Of a DNA stretch of 64,000 nt, positions 57,211-64,000 are shown piece by piece. The DNA is from Sulfitobacter albidus (GTDB taxonomy: Bacteria; Pseudomonadota; Alphaproteobacteria; Rhodobacterales; Rhodobacteraceae): contig NZ_CP073582.1 of the NCBI RefSeq assembly GCF_018200035.1, positions 124,001 to 188,000 of the forward strand, read 5' to 3'. Within the stretch, counting starts at the first letter, position 1, and every line of letters begins with the position of its first letter. The notes under the pieces are model-generated. The model searched no databases and was not told where the DNA came from. It was given only the letters and a program-made list of their open reading frames with translations. Made by a program: the position numbers and the translations under genes.

Positions 57211-58053
57211 ATGCAGAAAGCATCCGGCAGCATATCCGAATGGCTCATCCCGCTGGCGTTTGTCGCCACGGTCAGTTGGCTGGTCTGGCACCTGCCGGCC
57301 TTCATGCTCGATTGGGTGCCCTACACATCCGACAGCCTGCGCGGTCAGGTTGAGGCGATTTATCTGCGCGCCGACGTGACGCCCAACCTAGGCGGCATCT
57401 TTGGCGGGCATATCGACATCGTTGACATCGCGGCCCTGATCCTCGCGCCGGTGCTGGTGTTCTTTGGCACCCGCAGCGTGCAACCCGCCGCGATGGAGTT
57501 CGAAGGCGCCAGCGCCATTGACCGCGTGGCCCTGTTCATAGGGCGCGCGACGATGATGGTGATCGCGATCATGACGGTCGTGATGCTCTATGAAGTGTTC
57601 ATGCGCTACATCCTTGAGCGCCCTACCGAATGGGCCAACGAGATGACGCTGTGGTTTGCCAGCTTCACCTTCCTCACTTCCGGCTTTTACGCCATGCAGC
57701 AACGCAGCCACATCCGCATTTTCCTGCTCTACGACGCGGTGCCGCGCTGGTTGCAGCGGGTGTTCGACTGCATCTCGACCCTGCTGATCGTCACCTTCGC
57801 GTTCTTTCTGGTCTACGGCAGCTACAAACAGGTTTTCGTCAACAAGCTCTACAAATGGGAGCTCTACGGCTCTGCCTTCAACCCGCCGATCCCGGCGACG
57901 TTGCAGCCGATGGTGCTAATCGTGATCACGCTGGTCGCGGTGCAGGCCATTCTGAATCTTATTCAGGATTGGAACAAGGAGCCCGAGATCCACACCGATG
58001 AGCCGGATCAGGAAGAAATCGACGCCCTCAAACGTGCAGTAGGACAAGACTGA
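57211..58053 (+). CDS. dctQ: TRAP transporter small membrane subunit (DctQ family, long form)
   Basis: Start chosen at ATG 57211 with AGGAGA upstream, 280 aa. The C-terminal two thirds show the four-helix DctQ unit (FMRYILERPTEWANEMTLWFASF is the family signature region). An N-terminal extra helix pair (about residues 10-90) makes it longer than a usual DctQ. The acidic C-terminal tail is cytoplasmic. It overlaps dctM by TGATG at 58053. It forms the membrane complex with DctM. Confidence 0.87.
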   Translation: MQKASGSISEWLIPLAFVATVSWLVWHLPAFMLDWVPYTSDSLRGQVEAIYLRADVTPNLGGIFGGHIDIVDIAALILAPVLVFFGTRSVQPAAMEFEGASAIDRVALFIGRATMMVIAIMTVVMLYEVFMRYILERPTEWANEMTLWFASFTFLTSGFYAMQQRSHIRIFLLYDAVPRWLQRVFDCISTLLIVTFAFFLVYGSYKQVFVNKLYKWELYGSAFNPPIPATLQPMVLIVITLVAVQAILNLIQDWNKEPEIHTDEPDQEEIDALKRAVGQD

Positions 58054-59674
58054 TGGATATTGGAACAATCTCGCTCGTCCTGATGCTGGCGCTGATCGCG
58101 CTGCTGGCCATCGGGATGCCGCTGGGCCTTGCCTCAGCCTCGCTGGCGGTGCTGGTGATGGTCATGAAGTTCGAGCCGCAGCTGCTCACCGCGCCGTGGA
58201 CCTTTGGCGACGGGATCCTGACCGGACGACCGGGGACAGGGCCGCTTTATATCCTTGCGCAAAAAATATACGGGCTCTTAACGGATTACGTCCTCATATC
58301 CGTGCCGCTGTTCATCTTCATGGCCTCTTTGCTGGAGCGGTCGGGGATCGCGAAGGACATGTATTCATCGCTCAATGTCTGGCTGTCGCGCACCCGTGGG
58401 GGCATCGCCATCGTGACCTCGATCATGGCGGTGATCATGGCGGCCATGTCGGGGATCATCGGGGGCGAGGTCGTGTTGCTCGGCCTTATCGCGCTGCCGC
58501 AGATGTTGCGGCTGGGCTATAACCAGAACCTCGCCATCGGCGTGATCTGCGCCAGTGGCAGCCTTGGCACGATGATCCCACCCTCGATCGTGCTGATCAT
58601 CTACGGTCTGATTACCGAGACATCGATCAAGGCGCTGTTCACCGCCTCGTTCATCCCGGGCTTCATGCTTGCGTCGATGATCATCACCTACATCGTGGTG
58701 CGCACGCAGCTGCACCCCGAGGATGCCCCCTGCCCGAACCTGACCCCGACGATCCGGAGCGCGGCGAGAAACGCAAGCTGTTCGGCGCTTTCCTCAGCAT
58801 CGTAGTCGCGGGGTTCTGCACGTTCCTCTTCGCGCGTGCCGCGTTTTTCGAGCTGTCGGGCTCGAACGCCGCCAGCGACGGCGACCCGGCGCGTCTGGGC
58901 ACGGCGGCGCATATGCCGTGGCTGGCGGGCATCACGATTGTCTGCCTTGTGCTGATCTACTTTGTCTTTGGTCGCGAGCGCGCGCGCACCGGTTGGCACA
59001 TGGGCAAAGGGCTTGTAGCACCAATGGTGGTGATCGGGGTCGTCATGGGCTCGATCTACGGCGGGATCACGGGGATTACCGAAGCGGCCGGCATGGGCGC
59101 CTTTGCGGTGCTGATCATCGCCATCCTGCGCGGTGAGGGGTCGTTTGCCCTCGTGTGGGAAAGCCTGATGCGCACGCTGCGCTCTACCGGTACGATCATC
59201 TGGGTGACCATCGGCGCGGCCGCCCTTGCGGGCGCCTATACCATCGCTGGCGGTCCGCAGTATGTGGCCGATCTGATCGTCGGGAAAGATTTGCCGACGA
59301 TGGGCGTAATCCTGACGATGATGGTGATCCTACTGTTCATGGGCGCCTTCATGGATTGGGTCGGCATTGTGCTGCTGATCATCCCGGTGTTCCTACCCAT
59401 CGTTTTGCGCCTGCCCATCGAAGAGATCGGCTACATCGGGCAGCTGGATCCAAGTCATGTAGCGATCTGGTTCGGGGTGGTGTTCTGTATGAACATGCAA
59501 GTGAGCTTCCTGTCGCCCCCCTTTGGTCCGGCGGCCTTCTACCTGAAATCGGTGGCGCCGCCGCACATCAGTCTGACCGACATTTTCCGCGGGTTCCTGC
59601 CGTTCATCGGTATTCAGATCCTCGCGTTGTCGGTCCTGCTGATCTGGCCAAACATCATCGCGATCCTGCTGTGA
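58053..59674 (+). CDS. dctM: TRAP transporter large permease (DctM family), one frame break
   Basis: Starts at ATG 58053 overlapping the dctQ stop. Repaired length is about 540 aa with some 13-14 transmembrane helices and DctM marks (ALLAIGMPLGLA, ISVPLFIFMASLLERSGIA, CASGSLGTMIPPSI, FGVVFCMNMQVSFLSPPFGPAAFY). The frame is lost at the C5 run 58726-58730; with one more C the text continues as HPEDAPLPEPDPDDPERGEK into the second half. This is the ion-coupled permease of the sugar-acid TRAP system. Confidence 0.88.
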
Positions 59675-59698
59675 TGTTTACGCAGGATAAGGTTTCAG

Positions 59699-59734
59699 CG
59701 TTCGGGACGGTCGATTATCCTGTCGTCCCGAACG
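59699..59734 (+). promoter_or_regulatory. Perfect 11-bp inverted repeat between dctM and uxaA-type gene
   Basis: CGTTCGGGACG (59699-59709) and CGTCCCGAACG (59724-59734), loop 14 nt, no T-tract. It lies 25 nt after the dctM stop and 134 nt before the next start. As RNA it would be a stable stem that could protect the TRAP mRNA 3' end or attenuate expression; as DNA it could be an operator. Confidence 0.55.
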
Positions 59735-59867
59735 TCTTGCCACTCACCGTCGTGGAGGCGGTGCGGGAGGGCGCGGGCACCCGTCTCGCCCCCGCTTCGC
59801 ATACCGACTTTCATCGCTGGAGCTCAGACGCGCCCCGGTGCGCCTGACCCTGACGGAGCCCGCTGCC

Positions 59868-61369
59868 ATGGATTTCATCCGCCTTGACCCCGCCGATCAC
59901 GTTGTGACCGCCACGCGCGCGCTGGCCGTGGGTGCGCAGATCGAAAGCACCGCAACCACGGCCCTGATCCCGTCGGGGCACAAGATCGCGACCGTGGCGA
60001 TTACGGCGGGCGCGCCGGTGCGCAAATACGCCCAGATCATCGGCTACGCGGCAACCGACATCGCGCCGGGCGATCACGTGCACACCCACAACCTGGACTT
60101 TCGCGCGACCGATGCCGCCTATGAGTTTGCCACCGATCTGCGCCCCGTGACGCCCGCCCCCACGCCCGATACCTTCATGGGCTTTCGGCGTGCGAACGGG
60201 CGGGTGGGCACGCGCAACTACATCGCGATTGTCACTTCGGTGAACTGTTCGGCCACCGCCGCGCGCATGATCGCCGATCACTTCACCCCGAGGTGCTGGC
60301 AGACTATCCCAACGTCGACGGCGTCGCGGCCTTTGTGCACGGCACGGGTTGCGGCATGGCCGGGGACGGCGACGGGTTCGAGGCGTTGCAGCGGGTCATG
60401 TGGGGCTACGCCCGCCATCCCAACCACGCGGGCACGCTGATGGTGGGCCTCGGCTGCGAGATGAACCAGATCGATTGGCTGCTCGAGGCTTACGGCCTCG
60501 AACAGGGGCCGCTGTTCCAGACGATGAACATCCAGAACGTTGCGGGCCTGCAGCGCACGGTCGAGATGGGGATCGCCAAGGTTGCTGCGATGCTGCCGCT
60601 CGCCAATGAAGCGACGCGCACCCCCTGCCCCGCGTCCGAGCTGATGGTCGCGCTGCAATGCGGCGGCTCTGACGCGTGGTCGGGGATTACGGCCAATCCG
60701 GCGCTGGGGCACGCCTGCGATCTGCTGGCCGCACAGGGCGCCACCGGCGTGCTGGCCGAAACGCCCGAAATCTACGGCGCCGAGCATCTGCTGACCCGCC
60801 GCGCGGTGGACCGCGCCACCGGCGACAAGCTGATCGGCCTCATCAAATGGTGGGAGGATTACACCGCGCGCAACCGCGGCTCGATGGACAACAACCCCTC
60901 CCCGGGCAACAAGGCAGGTGGGCTGACGACCATTCTAGAGAAATCACTGGGCGCTGCGGCCAAGGGGGGCACAAGCCCGCTCACCGGTGTCTACAAATAC
61001 GCCGAGGCCGTGACGTCGCGCGGATTCACCTTCATGGACAGCCCCGGCTACGACCCCGCGTCGGTCACAGGTCAGATCGCGGGCGGCTGCACGCTGGTGT
61101 GTTTTACGACCGGGCGCGGCTCTGCCTTCGGCTCAAAACCCAGCCCCACGGTCAAGATCGCCACAAATTCCGAAATGGCCACCCGCATGTCAGAGGATAT
61201 GGACATCGACGCAGGCGAAATACTGTCAAAATCCGTCAGCATCGAAGAGAAGGGTCGCGAGATCTACCAAATGTTCCTGCGCGTCGCGTCTGGGGAAAAG
61301 ACAAAATCCGAGGCGCAGGGATTGGGAGACTACGAATTCGTGCCCTGGCAAATCGGAGCGGTGATGTGA
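59868..61369 (+). CDS. uxaA: UxaA-family (altronate/galactarate-type) dehydratase, one frame break
   Basis: Start chosen at ATG 59868, with CGGAG upstream. Repaired length ~500 aa, as for altronate dehydratase. The N-terminal SAF domain (~1-90; LDPADHVVTATRAL, GHKIATVAI) and the C-terminal iron-dependent UxaA domain (RVGTRNYIAIVTSVNCSATAARMIADHF, GLGCEMNQID, QCGGSDAWSGITANPA, DNNPSPGNKAGGLTTILEKSLG) are both present. The frame breaks at the C4 run 60286-60289; one extra C joins HFTP to EVLADYPNVDGVAAF. It dehydrates an aldonate or aldarate to a 2-keto-3-deoxy acid. Confidence 0.85.
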
Positions 61370-62511
61370 AACGGATCCTTGTCGTCGGCGGCGGTCTGAT
61401 CGGGATCCGCCATTTGCGCGCTGTGCAGGCACATCCGCGCTGTACGCTCGTGGGCCTCGCCGATCCCGATCCGACGATCGCCCCGGATGTGCCGCGCTTT
61501 GCCGACATGGCCGACGCCCCCGACGATATCGACGGTGTGATCCTTGCGACGCCCACGCATCTGCACGCGGCGCACGGCGCGCAGGCCGCCGCGCGCGGCT
61601 GGCACATGCTGGTGGAAAAACCCGTGGCGGGCACCCTGAACGACGCGCGCCAGCTGGCACGGGACATCGCGGATGCGGGCGTAAGATCGCTGGTCGGGCA
61701 TCACCGCCGCTACCACGCGCCAGTACAGCAGCTCAGACAGCTGATTGCCGAGGGTGCCATCGGCGACGTCGTCACCGCGACCCTGATCTGGGCCATGCGC
61801 AAACCAGATGCCTATTTTGCCGACAACTGGCGCACCGCGGGTGGATCGCCGGTCCTGATAAATCTAGTGCACGACATCGACATCCTGCGGTTCTGCATCG
61901 GTGAGATCACGGCAACAGCCGCCTTGCCCGGTGCGCGCCTGCGCGACAGTGGCCGCATCGAAAGCGGCGCGGTCGCGCTTGCCTTCGCCAATGGCGCGAC
62001 AGGCACCATCAGCTTTGCCGATACCGCGCCTTCTCCCTGGGGGTTTGAGGCCGCGACCGGGGAGAACCCCAACATCGGCACCACCGCTCAGGACATGATG
62101 TGGATCACCGGTACGCGCGGCGCGGTCAGCTTTCCCTCCCTGAGCCTGTGGCACGGGCGGGATTGGAGCGCGGCGGCACAGCAGGTGCCCCTGACCGCTG
62201 ACATCAACACACGCGCGCCGCTTGAGGCGCAGCTCGATCACTTCGTCGACGTGATGGCGGGCGCCTCCTCCCTGATCGATGTGGCGGACGCTACGAAAAC
62301 CCTCACCATCGCCGAAGCCATTCAGGCGCAACTCACCTCCCCCGCTTCGCCGGAAACATCCGGCAAGAAACTCCTCGAAAGGACCCCTCATGAGCAAACC
62401 CACAATCGGTTTCATCGGCCTCGGCCTGATGGGCGGCGCCATGGTCGGCCGCCTACAGGATCAGGGCTATGCGCTGCACGTTCTGGGCAACCGCGACCGC
62501 ACCTACCTTGA
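61366..62511 (+). CDS. Gfo/Idh/MocA-family oxidoreductase
   Basis: Start GTG 61366 overlaps the upstream stop (GTGA). NAD-binding motif VVGGGLIGIRHL (~residues 5-16), EKPVAGTL (conserved Lys) and the substrate-domain His in NLVHDIDILRF are as in the family. As sequenced, the frame runs to 62511, 122 nt into the next gene, and its last ~40 residues are Arg/His/Pro-rich and look non-native. One more C in the C5 run 62339-62343 would end the gene at 62393 with an ATGA overlap, like its neighbours. Sugar or cyclitol dehydrogenase activity is likely. Confidence 0.8.
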   Translation: MKRILVVGGGLIGIRHLRAVQAHPRCTLVGLADPDPTIAPDVPRFADMADAPDDIDGVILATPTHLHAAHGAQAAARGWHMLVEKPVAGTLNDARQLARDIADAGVRSLVGHHRRYHAPVQQLRQLIAEGAIGDVVTATLIWAMRKPDAYFADNWRTAGGSPVLINLVHDIDILRFCIGEITATAALPGARLRDSGRIESGAVALAFANGATGTISFADTAPSPWGFEAATGENPNIGTTAQDMMWITGTRGAVSFPSLSLWHGRDWSAAAQQVPLTADINTRAPLEAQLDHFVDVMAGASSLIDVADATKTLTIAEAIQAQLTSPASPETSGKKLLERTPHEQTHNRFHRPRPDGRRHGRPPTGSGLCAARSGQPRPHLP

Positions 62512-63277
62512 CGCCGCCATCGCGCGCGGCGCGACAGAGGCCGCATCGGCCCGCGCGGTGGCAGAGGCAAGCGATATCGTGATGCTGTGCATGGGCACGT
62601 CAGATCATGTTGAATCCCGAATGCGCGGCAACGACGGCGTGATCGCGGGCCTCAAGCCCGGCGCGACCGTGGTGGATTTCGGCACCTCCCTTCCCGGCTC
62701 AAGCCGTGCGCTCGCCGAGGAAGTCGCGGCTGCCGGGGGCACCTATCTGGATGCACCGCTGGGCCGCACGCCCTCGCACGCGAAGGACGGATTGCTCAAC
62801 ATCATGGCGTCGGGCGACCGGACCGCATTCGACAAGATCGAGCCCGTCCTCAAGGACCTGGGCGAGAATGTCTTTCACCTCGGCGACATCGGCTCGGGCC
62901 ACACGATCAAACTGATCAACAACTTCTTTGGCATGACCGTCGCCAACGCGATGGCCGAAGCCTTTGCCATGGCGGATGTCGCAGGCGTCGACCGCCAACA
63001 GCTCTACGAGGTGATGGCAGCGGGGCCGCTGCATTCCGGCATGATGGATTTCGTCAAGGCGTACGGCGTCGAGGGCGATCCAAGCATGCTTGCCTTTGCG
63101 ATCAAGAACGCGGCCAAGGATGTGGGGTATTATGCTCGCATGGCCGAAGAGGCGGGCGTCGACAGCATCATGAGCAAAGGCACGCTGAGCGCGCTTGAGA
63201 CGGCGCGCGATACTGGTCAGGCGGATGAGATGGTCAGCCAGATGGTCGATTTCTACGTCAAGAAGTTCAAAGGCTGA
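62390..63277 (+). CDS. 3-hydroxyisobutyrate-dehydrogenase-like oxidoreductase (GarR/GlxR type)
   Basis: A 295-aa protein starting at ATG 62390 with AAGGA upstream. NAD(P) motif GFIGLGLMGGAMVGRL (~residues 7-22), substrate loop DAPLGRTPSHAKDG and catalytic Lys in GHTIKLINNFF are complete. It is distinct from the similar gene at 52253-53137. Members reduce tartronate semialdehyde or oxidise 3-hydroxyacids. Two nucleotides separate it from the transporter downstream. Confidence 0.85.
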   Translation: MSKPTIGFIGLGLMGGAMVGRLQDQGYALHVLGNRDRTYLDAAIARGATEAASARAVAEASDIVMLCMGTSDHVESRMRGNDGVIAGLKPGATVVDFGTSLPGSSRALAEEVAAAGGTYLDAPLGRTPSHAKDGLLNIMASGDRTAFDKIEPVLKDLGENVFHLGDIGSGHTIKLINNFFGMTVANAMAEAFAMADVAGVDRQQLYEVMAAGPLHSGMMDFVKAYGVEGDPSMLAFAIKNAAKDVGYYARMAEEAGVDSIMSKGTLSALETARDTGQADEMVSQMVDFYVKKFKG

Positions 63278-63279
63278 GC

Positions 63280-64000
63280 GTGGCTGTCGCCGCCGGATCC
63301 ACCGCCGATCTGCCACGCCTGGGTATCGTTCTGATGCTCTGTGCGTGGCTGATGTTTTCGGTGGTGGATACGGGGGCGAAATGGCTGGCAGTCGCGGGTA
63401 TTCCGGCGGTCCAACTGGCGTTCATGCGCTACGCCGGGCATTTTGTGATCTCGATCGCGATGATTGCCCGCGGGGGCCTCACCGTCGACCGCTTTCGCAC
63501 AGATCACGGCTGGCAGCTTGTCAGCCGGTCGTTCCTGCTGATTTCGGCCACACTATGCAATTTTTATGCATTGCAGTTTCTGCCGCTTACCGTGGTTTCG
63601 GCCATCGTGTTTTCCAGCCCTGTCATTGTCTGTTTCCTGTCGATTTACGTTCTGCGCGAATCCGTCGGACCGTGGCGGTGGGGCGCGATCATCCTTGGCT
63701 TTATCGGGGTGTTGATTGTCGTCCGGCCGTTCGGCACCGGATTTCATCCCGCGATGCTGTTGATCATCTACAATGCCACGGCGCTGGCATTCTATTCAAT
63801 CATGACCCGCAAACTGTCGGGTTTGGTGGCGGTCGATACGATGCAATTCTACATGGGGCTTATCGGCACAGGTGTGCTCCTGCCCTTTGCGCTTCTGAAT
63901 TGGACACCGCCGGATACGTCGATTGGGGTAGTCGTTTTGATCGGGCTTGGCGTTTTGGGGTGGGCCGGGCACCAGCTGCTGACAAACGCTCACCGCTTCG
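63280..64000 (+). CDS. EamA/DMT-family transporter, 3' end outside window
   Basis: GTG 63280 follows the previous stop by 2 nt and the frame stays open to the window edge (240 codons). At least seven hydrophobic helices are visible, and the first EamA repeat is intact: LCAWLMFSVVDTGAKWLA, FMRYAGHFVISI, QFLPLTVVSAIVFSSPVIVCFLS and GFIGVLIVVRP. Drug/metabolite transporter superfamily exporter in the inner membrane; substrate unknown. Likely the last or near-last gene of the sugar-acid operon. Confidence 0.85.
   Translation, partial: MAVAAGSTADLPRLGIVLMLCAWLMFSVVDTGAKWLAVAGIPAVQLAFMRYAGHFVISIAMIARGGLTVDRFRTDHGWQLVSRSFLLISATLCNFYALQFLPLTVVSAIVFSSPVIVCFLSIYVLRESVGPWRWGAIILGFIGVLIVVRPFGTGFHPAMLLIIYNATALAFYSIMTRKLSGLVAVDTMQFYMGLIGTGVLLPFALLNWTPPDTSIGVVVLIGLGVLGWAGHQLLTNAHRF

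Noticed and set aside
59674..59847. 57-aa frame starting by TGATG overlap at the dctM stop
   Set aside because: It covers the inverted repeat region, resembles no family and ends without coupling to the next gene; the TGATG overlap alone is weak support.

Overview
High-GC, gene-dense DNA with tightly overlapping operons. The gene content (TRAP transporters, RTX/Hint secreted proteins, indolepyruvate oxidoreductase, type VI secretion islands with DUF4123 adaptors, sugar-acid catabolism) points to an alphaproteobacterium, most likely Rhodobacterales of the Roseobacter group. This placement is an inference from gene content and codon style, not from a marker gene. No rRNA, tRNA, CRISPR array or transposase was seen, and no gene-free stretch exceeds 300 bases.

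Layout. 1-8.3 kb: 3' part of a giant autotransporter adhesin whose passenger carries at least 17 copies of an 89-residue (267-nt) repeat, closed by a bidirectional terminator. 8.4-9.2 kb: two unknown genes. 9.3-20.3 kb: an orphan type VI secretion island with VgrG, PAAR, three DUF4123 effector adaptors, a Tle1-type DUF2235 lipase with two likely immunity genes, and an undescribed membrane-protein pair that looks like a further effector/immunity module; no core T6SS genes are present. 20.6-25.7 kb: large RTX protein with a C-terminal Hint domain. 25.8-27.7 kb: divergent gluconate 5-dehydrogenase and L-idonate 5-dehydrogenase. 27.9-30.1 kb: vanadium-dependent haloperoxidase plus a small membrane protein. 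30.2-37.9 kb: an unknown 414-aa protein, a YcaO protein divergent from a 99-aa RiPP-precursor-like peptide, a winged-helix/TPR regulator, and two tandem LuxR-type regulators fused to alpha/beta-hydrolase domains whose catalytic Ser and His are both replaced. 38-47.7 kb: GntR regulator, fructose-bisphosphatase, enoyl-CoA hydratase, a cyclase-marR-iorA-iorB operon, thioredoxin-fold protein, PhyH dioxygenase, LysE exporter. 47.7-64 kb: sugar-acid catabolism. A minus-strand operon (SDR, IlvD/Edd dehydratase, FAH hydrolase, 2-hydroxyacid dehydrogenase) fits a non-phosphorylative diketo-acid route. A plus-strand set (3-hydroxyisobutyrate-dehydrogenase-like, DenD-like, TRAP P/Q/M, galactarolactone-cycloisomerase-like enolase, UxaA-type dehydratase, Gfo/Idh, second HIBADH-like, EamA) surrounds a GntR regulator.

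A technical theme matters for reading the window: at least eight places show an open frame broken by exactly one missing base, nearly always in a run of four or five G or C. These hit the adhesin, a DUF4123 gene (twice), the RTX gene (twice), the IlvD-type dehydratase, dctM and uxaA, with a possible ninth at the end of the Gfo/Idh gene. They are more likely homopolymer undercalls than real decay, so I annotate each as one CDS and describe the break.
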